A DNA stretch of 41,693 bases from a virus: positions 1 through 41,693 of the IMG/VR virus record IMGVR_UViG_3300022074_006580. One strand, written 5' to 3'. Position 1 is the first letter of the stretch; every line of letters begins with the position of its first letter. Positions 5,701 to 11,491 of the stretch are shown here, piece after piece. The position numbers and the translations under genes were made by a program. Below the pieces are notes generated by a model, which worked only from the letters and a program-made list of their open reading frames with translations, was not told the DNA's origin and did not search any database.

Positions 5701-6017
5701 TTCTTCTCCAACTCTTCTGGATCGACCAAATGTATACTGATCTTTCCTGTTACTGTATCGCGAACCATTCCAACATAAGGACAGTAATCCAACCACTCAA
5801 GTGGAACATTGTCCTCACCAACTTCTTCGATATACAATATCATTAGCTTTTGGTAAGAATCCTCCATTTCATGTGTCTGATTCTGTATCGTTTCCATTCC
5901 TTTTCGTACTTTGTCCATCGCATCGTACATGTCTCCAAGAGAGTCACGCATCTCATTCATGCTGTCTTCCAGCTTTGATTTCAAAGTTTTATCAGGGAAT
6001 TGAATAATATCGCCCAT
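5697..6017 (-). CDS. Phage hypothetical protein with coiled coil, 106 aa
   Basis: Begins MGDIIQFP, a start shared by small phage proteins of this type, followed by a long helical region (residues about 10-65) with heptad-like spacing and a compact end (NVPLEWLDYCPYVGMVRD). AGGAGA lies before the ATG. In other marine phages a similar IIQFP protein is paired with the NPVGIGEHPDI protein, as here. Function unknown. Confidence 0.75.
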   Translation of the reverse strand: MGDIIQFPDKTLKSKLEDSMNEMRDSLGDMYDAMDKVRKGMETIQNQTHEMEDSYQKLMILYIEEVGEDNVPLEWLDYCPYVGMVRDTVTGKISIHLVDPEELEKK

Positions 6018-6026
6018 TAGTGTCTC

Positions 6027-6224
6027 CTACACTGTGTAGTTAATTACGTGTGAGTTTGTAACTGTTTGCAGCTTACCGTTAATGTCGTAGATTGTTACAT
6101 TATACACTGTTGAGTGCACTTGTGTAGTTCCAGGCTCAGTGCCTTCGTACACCTTTGTAACGACATCTTGGCGTGTGGTAGTGGTAGGAATGATAGCTCC
6201 TACACTAGGTATAATATCTGGCAT
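6027..6224 (-). CDS. Hypothetical protein, 65 aa
   Basis: Start chosen at 6224 because GAGGAG lies 7-8 bases upstream; an ATG at 6239 is in frame but lies before that site. Sequence MPDIIPSVGAIIPTTTTRQD then a beta-rich section (STVYNVTIYDINGKLQTVTN). No family recognised. First gene of the leftward operon driven by the promoter at 6248-6276. Confidence 0.7.
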   Translation of the reverse strand: MPDIIPSVGAIIPTTTTRQDVVTKVYEGTEPGTTQVHSTVYNVTIYDINGKLQTVTNSHVINYTV

Positions 6225-6247
6225 GTAACTTCTCCTCATTTACCTAT

Positions 6248-6276
6248 ATTATAAGGGACATGAAGAAAAAAGTCAA
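6248..6276 (-). promoter_or_regulatory. Leftward sigma70-type promoter
   Basis: Minus strand: TTGACT (6276-6271), 17-bp spacer, TATAAT (6253-6248). It follows directly after the terminator of the noncoding RNA and starts the operon running from 6224 toward 4856. Confidence 0.85.
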
Positions 6277-6294
6277 GAAATTTTTTTGAATAGG

Positions 6295-6335
6295 TATAAA
6301 AAAATGCCCCAAGGCTTGGACACCTTAGGGCATTT
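6295..6335 (-). terminator. Rho-independent terminator
   Basis: On the minus strand the 13-base arms at 6335-6323 and 6314-6302 pair with one mismatch around an 8-base loop and are followed by an unbroken run of seven T. It ends the candidate ~510-nt RNA. Confidence 0.9.
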
Positions 6336-6808
6336 CTCCAGTTGAGTACTCTTCGTTTATCTCACCTCACGATGAGCGAAGCGGGCTACCTAAATTAAGC
6401 GGTGGCTCCTGCTAGCTAGTCAGGACTAGGAATTACGATCCTCGATGACTCCGTCGGCTTCCGGCTTTCATGCTTTCGCGATATCCGGTTTAGCTACTGA
6501 CCTCCTTTTAGTTAGATGAGTGGGGTCCCTCCTACTTCCTCCACTCGCAAGCGAATCACAGACAGTACATATCGCTTCCCTACTCTGGATTGTGGGGATA
6601 TGCCCAGAGTGTAATTTACACACAAACATAGGAATTAATACCAGTTATGTGTGGACTACTTATCGAATGAGTCAAACGGGGATGACACTTTAACGATGTC
6701 TCTCATCCCATGGAGTAGAACGACTGGTTTTAGGCACTGCCCAGTCACAGTGGGGTCGTACAAACACCCTGCAGGTCGCCCATGGCCGATACTGCTCCCT
6801 AAATTTGA
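6296..6808 (-). ncRNA. Candidate large structured noncoding RNA, about 510 nt
   Basis: A leftward unit is bounded by TTGACA-N17-GATAAT (6843-6815) and a strong terminator (6335-6295), yet no reading frame longer than about a dozen codons has a plausible start on that strand. Several hairpins can be read: GACTGG/CCAGTC near 6719-6745, GGATGA/TCATCC near 6680-6710, ACTCTGG/CCAGAGT near 6580-6615, and GAGTGG/CCACTC near 6517-6548. Part of CACTG/CAGTG could form a pseudoknot. It is not recognisable as RNase P, SRP, 6S or a group I intron. Large phage RNAs such as GOLLD and ROOL, often near tRNAs, are the natural comparison. Confidence 0.65.
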
Positions 6809-6814
6809 AAAGAT

Positions 6815-6843
6815 ATTATCTCAAAAAATAACCTTTCTGTCAA
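6815..6843 (-). promoter_or_regulatory. Leftward promoter of the noncoding RNA
   Basis: Minus strand: TTGACA (6843-6838), 17-bp spacer, GATAAT (6820-6815). One base from the consensus; transcription should begin near 6808. Confidence 0.8.
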
Positions 6844-6855
6844 CAATTATTTTTG

Positions 6856-7086
6856 TTATCCTACTAAATTTCCTATTTTTCGGAAAGGTACTGGATAACC
6901 GTTTGTATCGTAAATCGTTTTCACACTATCACGACCTTCGCGAACAAAGCCACCAAGAATGTCATAGCTCATGCCTTCTCGTCGACTTACGCAGCGGATA
7001 GGAAATACTTCCTGCTCTCCAAGCATACGCTTACGGCTCACTTTCTTTTGTGATGCAATACGTGCGGGTTTCTTGCCTCTAGCCAT
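6856..7086 (-). CDS. Basic hypothetical protein, 76 aa
   Basis: AAGGAG precedes the ATG at 7086, and the start overlaps the end of the upstream gene. The first 25 residues are strongly basic (MARGKKPARIASQKKVSRKR), followed by SRREGMSYDILGGFVREGRD. No family recognised. The basic arm suggests nucleic-acid contact, but this is only inference. Confidence 0.7.
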   Translation of the reverse strand: MARGKKPARIASQKKVSRKRMLGEQEVFPIRCVSRREGMSYDILGGFVREGRDSVKTIYDTNGYPVPFRKIGNLVG

Positions 7087-7270
7087 TTACATTCTCCTTT
7101 GCTACTTTTGCTGCGGCAGCGCTCATTGCTCGGTTTTGAACCAGCCAAGCGATATCTTCAGCAGTTGCTAATTGTGCTCTCAAGATAAAAGCAAGTGCTT
7201 CTTCAGACTTGAGACCCTCGCTCATCATGCCACCATGCATCATGAACAATTCAAATTGTGAATCTGTCAT
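7079..7270 (-). CDS. Hypothetical protein, 63 aa
   Basis: Start at 7270 chosen because GGGAG lies just upstream and the predicted transcript begins near 7288. Sequence MTDSQFELFMMHGGMMSEGL then an alanine-rich helical part (AMSAAAAKVAKENVNG). No recognised family. First gene after the promoter at 7295-7323. Confidence 0.7.
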   Translation of the reverse strand: MTDSQFELFMMHGGMMSEGLKSEEALAFILRAQLATAEDIAWLVQNRAMSAAAAKVAKENVNG

Positions 7271-7294
7271 ACTGTTCTCCCTTAATATGCGTAT

Positions 7295-7323
7295 ATTATA
7301 CAGGCTTACGCATTTCATGTCAA
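7295..7323 (-). promoter_or_regulatory. Leftward sigma70-type promoter
   Basis: Minus strand: TTGACA (7323-7318), 17-bp spacer, TATAAT (7300-7295). The bases after the -10 box (ATACGCATA) are shared with the PPK2 promoter. Confidence 0.88.
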
Positions 7324-7333
7324 ATCTTTTTTG

Positions 7334-7407
7334 TGGACTAGGAGGTCGGAATCGAACCGACGTACACGGAGTTGCAGTCCGTTGCGTAGCCTCTCCGCCA
7401 CCCCTAG
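7334..7407 (-). tRNA. tRNA-Cys (anticodon GCA)
   Basis: 74 nt including an encoded CCA (7336-7334). The acceptor stem CTAGGGG/CTCCTAG pairs with one G-U. The anticodon arm is ACGGA, loop CTGCAAC, TCCGT, giving GCA for cysteine. The T arm GTCGG, TTCGATT, CCGAC is canonical. It lies immediately upstream of a promoter and downstream of the tmRNA region on the same strand, so it may be processed from that transcript. Confidence 0.93.
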
Positions 7408-7424
7408 AAATTAAACTTAGAAAA

Positions 7425-7514
7425 CATACTGGGCTGGGGTCACGATTTTCTTCTCCCCGATCTTTTCTGACATATCCATCCCTACGAGGGGACAGTCGCG
7501 GTCTTCCCAGTATG
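7425..7514 (-). ncRNA. Unexplained folded element between tmRNA and tRNA-Cys
   Basis: CATACTGGG (7514-7506) and CCCAGTATG (7433-7425) on the minus strand form a perfect 9-bp outer stem closing about 72 nt, followed by TTTTC. Inside, TCCC/GGGA and GGGG/CCCC pairs are possible. It has no T-loop so is not a tRNA, and it lies after the tmRNA stop hairpin. It could be an extra tmRNA domain, a processing element, a terminator, or a separate small RNA. Confidence 0.5.
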
Positions 7515-7519
7515 CTTAC

Positions 7520-7817
7520 TAAGTGGCTCTCCTTTTGATAACAAGGCGAGAGCCTCTCCCCGTCTAGCTTATGCTGCTAGAGAATAAACGTCGTCATTGG
7601 CGTTTGTAGTTTTTCTTACGTTTACGGTAGCTTGCACACCGATTCTCCACTAACCTGAGATTGCTTGTCGAAACCATGCTCCCCCATCAAAAGCACACTG
7701 TTGCTCAAGGATGCGATCCTACATAGACTTACTGACGCTTGCACGTTCTCAGTGTGCTTTTGGTGGAGGAGGGGGGAATCGAACCCCCGTCCACTCAATC
7801 CTACTTTAGCTTCACCG
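7520..7817 (-). ncRNA. ssrA: Circularly permuted (two-piece) tmRNA gene
   Basis: The acceptor piece comes first (about 7817-7761) and carries the T arm GGGGG-TTCGATT-CCCCC, acceptor strand CTCCTCC, A and encoded CCA. The coding piece follows from 7685 with GGGGGAG, which pairs with CTCCTCC over all seven positions with one G-U. The tmRNA signature GGTTTCGAC is at 7675-7667. A 75-nt intervening segment is closed by a perfect 12-bp repeat (7689-7700/7750-7761). CAATC (7663-7659) can pair with GATTG (7800-7796) as a P2 core. The tag frame is at 7601-7569. Hairpins TCTAGC/GCTAGA and GGCTCTC/GAGAGCC follow. The exact outer ends are estimates. Confidence 0.9.
7569..7601 (-). other. tmRNA proteolysis tag reading frame, ANDDVYSLAA
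   Basis: Ten codons from GCC (resume codon) to TAA encode ANDDVYSLAA. It matches the E. coli tag ANDENYALAA in length, the AND start and the LAA end that ClpXP and other proteases recognise. The stop codon lies in the loop of the TCTAGC/GCTAGA hairpin, as in other tmRNAs. Confidence 0.9.
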
Positions 7818-7819
7818 AA

Positions 7820-8158
7820 TTAGTTAGCCTCGGCGTTAGTCTCAACGATAGCCAACAAAGTCATTAGGTCAGACTTGGTAGCTTTGCCCAAAGAAGGCAA
7901 GCTGAGATCAGTACCAAGAGCATTTTGAATTTGCTCTACCAATTCGTCTTTGCGAACTACAGCAACACCTGCTTTGGTCGTGCTACGCTTTGCAGGAACG
8001 TAGATGCCGATGTTGGACAGCTTAGAAATAATGCTGCGCTTTGGCTTGCTGAATTGAGAAGCAAGTGCTTCTACAGTTGCCATTGTAGGCTCAGCTTCGT
8101 ACTGGTCGGTCATAGATGAAACCATTTCGTCCGTGTAGTTAACTGCTGAATCTGCCAT
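7820..8158 (-). CDS. Helix-turn-helix-like phage protein, paralogue B (112 aa)
   Basis: Start at 8158 chosen for GGGAG upstream and because homology with paralogues A and C begins there (VNYTDEMVSSMTDQYEAEPT). The core VEALASQFSKPKRSIISKLS and NIGIYVPAKR matches paralogue A at VERLAKELDKTPKSIIGKLS. The C-terminal part ends in a small helical domain (LGKATKSDLMTLLAIV). It has its own perfect promoter, and its stop codon abuts the acceptor piece of the tmRNA, so the two are probably transcribed together. Function: probable DNA binding, inferred. Confidence 0.75.
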   Translation of the reverse strand: MADSAVNYTDEMVSSMTDQYEAEPTMATVEALASQFSKPKRSIISKLSNIGIYVPAKRSTTKAGVAVVRKDELVEQIQNALGTDLSLPSLGKATKSDLMTLLAIVETNAEAN

Positions 8159-8194
8159 ATTTTTTCTCCCGAATGTTTGTTTGTTTAAGTGTCT

Positions 8195-8223
8195 ATTATA
8201 CAAGCCAAAGGTTAAAATGTCAA
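8195..8223 (-). promoter_or_regulatory. Leftward promoter for paralogue B and the tmRNA block
   Basis: Minus strand: TTGACA (8223-8218), 17-bp spacer, TATAAT (8200-8195). The -35 box overlaps the stop codon region of the PPK2 gene. No terminator is seen before the tmRNA, so it may also transcribe the tmRNA and tRNA-Cys. Confidence 0.87.
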
Positions 8224-8861
8224 GAACTTTTTTCACTTTTCGTCTCCAGTATATCGCAGAGTTTTGTGATAAGAGCTAGTCGTCCCTCTGGCTTGTTGTT
8301 GTAGTTAATTGTATACCAATTGTTAGTCGTTGTCAATACCCTTTCTTTGAGTAGGGTCATCTCATCGTAATATGATAATGCTCGCTCGTCGTTTGGGGAC
8401 AACTTCCAAAACTTGAGCGGGGATACTTTCCTCTCAGCCAATCTGCTAGCCTGTTCTTCCTCACTGATAGACAGCCAGAACTTAATCATTCGAACAGGAG
8501 CTTGTGCTTTCTCCCAAAAATTTACATCTTCCATGAAATCTTGATACTGGTCGTTAGAGCACCAGCCATTGATCTTTTGTACCATTGCTCTTGAGTACCA
8601 AGATCGGTCGTAGAATACCATCTGCTTGCCTGATGGCATTTTGGTACCCCAGTAATCTAGCCAGTTTTCCATAGTTTTTGGACTAGGTTTGGCAGATAGC
8701 TGTACACCAAATTTGCTTACAGGCAAGTAGTGGGTAACCTCTCGGATCGTAGATGATTTGCCCGCAGTATCACGACCTTCAAGCACAATCGCAGTAGGAC
8801 CGAAGTCTTTTGACATTACGATTTGGTTGAGCCGAGCCTGCTGGGTTTCTAATTTATTCAT
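8220..8861 (-). CDS. Polyphosphate kinase 2 family (PPK2) nucleotide kinase
   Basis: 213 residues with all three PPK2 signatures. Walker A is LEGRDTAGKSST (27-38), Walker B is FYDRSWYSRA (83-92), and the lid module RKVSPLKFWKLSPND spans 144-158. PPK2 enzymes transfer phosphate from polyphosphate to nucleoside mono- or diphosphates (AMP, ADP, GDP) in the cytoplasm. The protein is shorter than most cellular PPK2s (about 230-300), missing part of the N-terminal extension. AGGAG precedes the ATG at 8861; it is a one-gene unit with a perfect promoter. It could feed nucleotide pools from host polyphosphate during infection, which is inference. Acceptor preference cannot be read. Confidence 0.94.
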   Translation of the reverse strand: MNKLETQQARLNQIVMSKDFGPTAIVLEGRDTAGKSSTIREVTHYLPVSKFGVQLSAKPSPKTMENWLDYWGTKMPSGKQMVFYDRSWYSRAMVQKINGWCSNDQYQDFMEDVNFWEKAQAPVRMIKFWLSISEEEQASRLAERKVSPLKFWKLSPNDERALSYYDEMTLLKERVLTTTNNWYTINYNNKPEGRLALITKLCDILETKSEKSS

Positions 8862-8884
8862 CTATTCTCCTAAAGTATGCGTAT

Positions 8885-8913
8885 ATTATACAACCCTAAG
8901 CATTGTTTGTCAA
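8885..8913 (-). promoter_or_regulatory. Leftward promoter of PPK2
   Basis: Minus strand: TTGACA (8913-8908), 17-bp spacer, TATAAT (8890-8885). It overlaps the end of the upstream gene at 8910. Confidence 0.88.
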
Positions 8914-9113
8914 GAACTTTGTGGTATTTCCTCCCAAAAGAATTCGTCGCCAAACATTGCTTCTAGCACTTCTTCTAGACTGCCCTCTGCCAGACGGTCG
9001 TCATCTTCTAACAGCTCTTCTCTTGCGTTCGCAATAAGGTTGTGCCAGTCCAAGCTCGTGTAGAACTTAAACGATTGGTCTGCGATGTCGAAGCTAACGT
9101 GCGTGTATTTCAT
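8910..9113 (-). CDS. Acidic hypothetical protein, 67 aa
   Basis: Starts MKYTHVSFDIADQSFKFYTS at 9113 with AAGGAAA upstream, and has a perfect promoter. The second half is very acidic (EELLEDDDRLAEGSLEEVLE). Small acidic early proteins in phages often act as inhibitors or DNA mimics, but nothing here shows it. No family recognised. Confidence 0.7.
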   Translation of the reverse strand: MKYTHVSFDIADQSFKFYTSLDWHNLIANAREELLEDDDRLAEGSLEEVLEAMFGDEFFWEEIPQSS

Positions 9114-9140
9114 TTATCTGTTTCCTTAAATTATGCAACT

Positions 9141-9169
9141 ATTATACAACCCCAACCCTCTCTTGTCAA
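9141..9169 (-). promoter_or_regulatory. Leftward sigma70-type promoter
   Basis: Minus strand: TTGACA (9169-9164), 17-bp spacer, TATAAT (9146-9141). Drives the acidic 67-aa gene. Confidence 0.88.
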
Positions 9170-9309
9170 ATGTATTTTGCGGAATTGCTCATAAAACATC
9201 GCAAAGTTATTCCCGGGGGCCGCGCGCGGGGTTTTTCTGTCAAGTTTTATTTTGCCCAAATCTTCCAAAATTTGCCAAGATTTGCCACGCTTTTGCGGGG
9301 TCTGCGCCA

Positions 9310-9338
9310 ATTATACACTATTATCGTCCCCGTCGCAA
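9310..9338 (-). promoter_or_regulatory. Leftward promoter-like site
   Basis: Minus strand: TTGCGA (9338-9333), 17-bp spacer, TATAAT (9315-9310). Perfect -10, two mismatches in the -35. No gene begins directly after it, so its target could be the acidic gene at 9113. Confidence 0.55.
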
Positions 9339-9418
9339 GACCTGCCCAATCAAAATAAATTGCACGCAACCCCGCAAAAAGACTTGACAAATCGCAGCAC
9401 TGCGCGTATAATCGGCGC
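9335..9418 (+). repeat. 84-bp direct repeat, copy 1
   Basis: Shares the order of blocks with copy 2 (9461-9544): TGCCCAATC, an A-rich run, CCCGCAAAAA, GACTTGACA, a TATAAT-like box and GGCGC. Both span 84 bases and start 126 bases apart. Divergence is substantial between the blocks. Confidence 0.7.
9384..9412 (+). promoter_or_regulatory. Rightward sigma70-type promoter inside the repeat
   Basis: TTGACA (9384-9389), 17-bp spacer, TATAAT (9407-9412). It points toward 9.8-11.4 kb, where all genes are leftward, so it would make an antisense or small noncoding transcript, or act as part of a replication or control region. Confidence 0.75.
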
Positions 9419-9460
9419 CCGGCCCATTTTAAGGTCGAAAATCGACTTTGCACTGGCGCA

Positions 9461-9544
9461 GAGAGACTTGCCCAATCTAAAAAAATTTTGTCCACACCCG
9501 CAAAAAAGACTTGACATTGGTCGCTTTTGCACGTATTTTGGCGC
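9461..9544 (+). repeat. 84-bp direct repeat, copy 2
   Basis: Second copy of the block order. It keeps TTGACA (9511-9516) and a 17-bp spacer, but the -10 box is TATTTT (9534-9539), so this promoter should be weaker. Confidence 0.7.
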
Positions 9545-9639
9545 AAGGAACACCTTCGGTTTTGCACATCGTTTTCCCACTGGCGCCCCCGCGCCAAAAT
9601 CGCGTTGTCAAGCGATCTGGCTGCGGTGGGGGCGGGGAG

Positions 9640-9655
9640 TGTTCCACGTGGAACA
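9640..9655. promoter_or_regulatory. parS: parS centromere-like site
   Basis: TGTTCCACGTGGAACA is a perfect 16-bp palindrome and an exact match to the chromosomal-type parS consensus TGTTNCACGTGNAACA bound by ParB/Spo0J of the host ParABS segregation system. No parA or parB gene lies in the window. Only one copy was found by eye. Confidence 0.85.
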
Positions 9656-9798
9656 GTCTGGGGGAGGCGCGAGCCTAGCCTACCCTGAGAGGATAAGCCA
9701 AGCGACGCCTAACAACAAGGCTATGTCGGCGGAGACGGAATAGGCCATATAGACCGCAACCAAAATTTTCCAGAGCCGCGAGTTTTTCTTTTCCTGTT

Positions 9799-10464
9799 TC
9801 ATAGTCCGAGCATCCATTTTGCAGAAGGGCTTTTTGCCATACCAGCCGCCAACAGTTTTTCTCTGCTGGTAGGGCTGGCGATGATAGTTGCTAGAATCGC
9901 GCCTTCGTAATCGCGGGCATCTTCCAGCGCGGTGTGAGGTTCGACGGGTAAGGTCGGGTCAACGAATCGCGCAACATGGTCGGCCTTGCTAGATAGCTGG
10001 CCGCCCTTGGTGAACCAATCGTTCTCATGGCACGCCTGAGCGTAGTCGTCGGTTGAGACGATAACCGCCTTGGCCGCTTGCATCAAATCGAAGCGATTAG
10101 CAAAAATGCCCAAGTCGATGCCGGTATTGCGGCATTTGCCCCAATCGAAACCGATATTGTAAGCGGTCAAGATTGGCGAGAAAGTCGCAGCCATCTCAGC
10201 CAGCCAACGATTGACATAAGCCGGAGTCGCGATAGCGCGGTCGCCATTCGCAACCATGCCCTGATATTTTCGCAGGGTATGCTTGGGGTTGCCGAGCGAC
10301 CAATGAAAATCAGTCGCGCCGAAAATGCCCTCGATGAGAACGCCCAACGATGCCGCTACGTTGCCTTTGCGGTCGATAACAACCGCGCCGAAATCCGCTA
10401 CCCGATCATCCGACGTTGTTTCAACGTCGACGATGAGGTAATAGTGTTTGAGAGTGATTCTCAT
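9799..10464 (-). CDS. DEDDh-type 3'-5' exonuclease
   Basis: 221 residues with the five catalytic residues of DEDDh exonucleases: D13 and E15 in LIVDVETTS, D107 in AYNIGFDWGK, and H177 and D182 in PHTALEDARDYE. The family includes the DNA polymerase III epsilon subunit, RNase T and phage exonucleases that trim DNA or RNA from 3' ends with two metal ions. AAAGGAG precedes the ATG, which overlaps the stop of the HAD gene (TAATG). Codon usage is markedly richer in GCC, GCG and CGC than genes left of 9 kb or right of 12 kb, so transfer from another source is likely. Substrate unknown. Confidence 0.88.
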   Translation of the reverse strand: MRITLKHYYLIVDVETTSDDRVADFGAVVIDRKGNVAASLGVLIEGIFGATDFHWSLGNPKHTLRKYQGMVANGDRAIATPAYVNRWLAEMAATFSPILTAYNIGFDWGKCRNTGIDLGIFANRFDLMQAAKAVIVSTDDYAQACHENDWFTKGGQLSSKADHVARFVDPTLPVEPHTALEDARDYEGAILATIIASPTSREKLLAAGMAKSPSAKWMLGL

Positions 10465-10940
10465 TATGCAATGCTCCTTTGAATGTATGCGTTATATTGT
10501 ACCGGATCAACCACGCGAAGTCCAACGCCGCGTAGAGTATTTTGAACGTCGATTGAATCGTCAAACATGATTGAATCGTGCGCGAATTGAACCCAGTTCA
10601 CGCCCATTGCTGCCGCCATGCCGCGCAGCTTGGTTAGCTTAAGCTCGCCGCATGGTCGGGCATCGCCCTCGCCTATGCGATGGATAACAGGCCCGCCATT
10701 GGGGAGCAAACCCTGCAAGCGTAGGAAGGCAAAATCTGCCTTGCCCATCACGCGGCTAGTGCAAACCCAAACGTCCAAGCCATCTTGAATCGCGGTCTGC
10801 ATCTTGCCAGCCAACGGAAGCAATCCGTCGCGCATGATGTTGCCAACGGTATTGAGCCGCCGCCAATCGTCAAGGGAGCCGTCCCCTTGTCGGTGGGACG
10901 AATCAACAACCGTCCCGTCAAGATCAAAAATGAATCGCAT
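10464..10940 (-). CDS. HAD-superfamily phosphatase
   Basis: 158 residues. Motif I is FIFDLDGTVVDSSHR, with nucleophile D6 and general acid D8. Motif II serine/threonine is in VWVCTSRVMGK, a lysine follows in ELKLTKLRG, and acidic motif IV is FAHDSIMFDDS. The layout suits small cap-less phosphatases such as the 3'-phosphatase part of phage polynucleotide kinases, but no kinase domain is present. Start at 10940 chosen for GGAGGA 6 bases upstream. With the exonuclease next to it, a role in nucleic-acid end processing or nucleotide metabolism is possible. Exact substrate not determinable. Confidence 0.82.
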   Translation of the reverse strand: MRFIFDLDGTVVDSSHRQGDGSLDDWRRLNTVGNIMRDGLLPLAGKMQTAIQDGLDVWVCTSRVMGKADFAFLRLQGLLPNGGPVIHRIGEGDARPCGELKLTKLRGMAAAMGVNWVQFAHDSIMFDDSIDVQNTLRGVGLRVVDPVQYNAYIQRSIA

Positions 10941-11130
10941 AAAAATATCCTCCAATACCGATTATGTTTAAGAAAACCAGATTATAGCATTCTTTGCGTA
11001 TAGCTTGCAAGGTCAATAATCCGAGTCCGACGATAGCAAGCGCCTTGCCTTCCGTCGTGTCGATGATGAAGGGAGCGCAGCATAACGCTGCTGCTCCCAA
11101 CCAATCTGCTAAGGTGCGAAGCAATCTCAT
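10924..11130 (-). CDS. Small two-span membrane protein, 68 aa
   Basis: Two hydrophobic segments, DWLGAAALCCAPFIIDT and ALAIVGLGLLTLQAI, then a third weak one at LVFLNIIGIGGYFYAIH. The pattern ALCCAPF...KALAIVGLGLLTxQAI is a recurrent small phage protein with no known function. The start overlaps the stop of paralogue C, and its end overlaps the HAD start by 17 bases. Codon use is GC-rich at the start and more AT-rich at the end. Confidence 0.72.
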   Translation of the reverse strand: MRLLRTLADWLGAAALCCAPFIIDTTEGKALAIVGLGLLTLQAIRKECYNLVFLNIIGIGGYFYAIHF

Positions 11131-11417
11131 TTAAGATTGCTCAGGACGACATCAAGCTCGGCCTTAGTGAGATCGCCAGCGCGATCAGGCAAAGCAACCG
11201 CCTGACGAATAGCATCCGTCAGCTCGGCTTTGGTGATGCCCTTGGCAACTCGCGCCTTGGGCGATGCCTTGACATATTCCAAGCCAAGATGCTTGGCCTT
11301 GGAAATGACCGAGCGATGGCTAACGCCAAAGTCAGCCGCGAGATCCTTAGCGGTCTCTAGGTTAAGCGGAGCCGCCGCTTGCAGTTTGGCAACCATTGCC
11401 GGAGTGTAGTTAGACAT
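11127..11417 (-). CDS. Helix-turn-helix-like phage protein, paralogue C (96 aa)
   Basis: MSNYTPAMVAKLQAAAPLNL then TAKDLAADFGVSHRSVISKA and KHLGLEY. It aligns with paralogues A and B at NYT, the LA..F.....RSVISK recognition-helix region, and the C-terminal K-A-E-L repeat (GITKAELTDAI, DLTKAELDVVL). AAGGAG precedes the ATG. It is encoded with GC-rich codons, unlike A and B, so it was probably acquired separately with the island rather than by recent duplication. Probable DNA binding, inferred. Confidence 0.75.
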   Translation of the reverse strand: MSNYTPAMVAKLQAAAPLNLETAKDLAADFGVSHRSVISKAKHLGLEYVKASPKARVAKGITKAELTDAIRQAVALPDRAGDLTKAELDVVLSNLK

Positions 11418-11444
11418 AGAAGTCTCCTTAGTTAGTGTTCGAGT

Positions 11445-11472
11445 ATTATAGCAAATGGAGCGAGTGAGTCAA
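11445..11472 (-). promoter_or_regulatory. Leftward promoter of the island operon
   Basis: Minus strand: TTGACT (11472-11467), 16-bp spacer, TATAAT (11450-11445). Drives paralogue C, membrane protein, HAD phosphatase and exonuclease. Confidence 0.8.
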
Positions 11473-11491
11473 ATACCGATTTGGAATAAGC

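Larger units (their letters stand above)
9170..9798. other. Gene-free, GC-rich control region
   Basis: About 630 bases without a convincing gene. It holds an 84-bp sequence present twice, two rightward promoter-like sites, one leftward promoter-like site and a parS palindrome, listed separately. GC content rises abruptly near 9210. A rightward open frame at 9252-9743 exists but its composition simply follows the repeats. The layout suggests a regulatory or maintenance locus. Confidence 0.6.

Noticed and set aside
6651-7001. Rightward frame of 116 codons
   Set aside because: Crosses the noncoding RNA promoter and is antisense to a gene with a good ribosome-binding site.
7334-7407. Attachment site (attP) at the tRNA
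   Set aside because: No integrase gene and no duplicated tRNA end were seen in the window.
7209-7538. Rightward frame of 109 codons
   Set aside because: Antisense to tRNA-Cys and the folded element.
9252-9743. Rightward open frame of 163 codons
   Set aside because: It spans the 84-bp repeats, promoters and parS; its residues only mirror those repeats, no ribosome-binding site is seen, and it has no domain.
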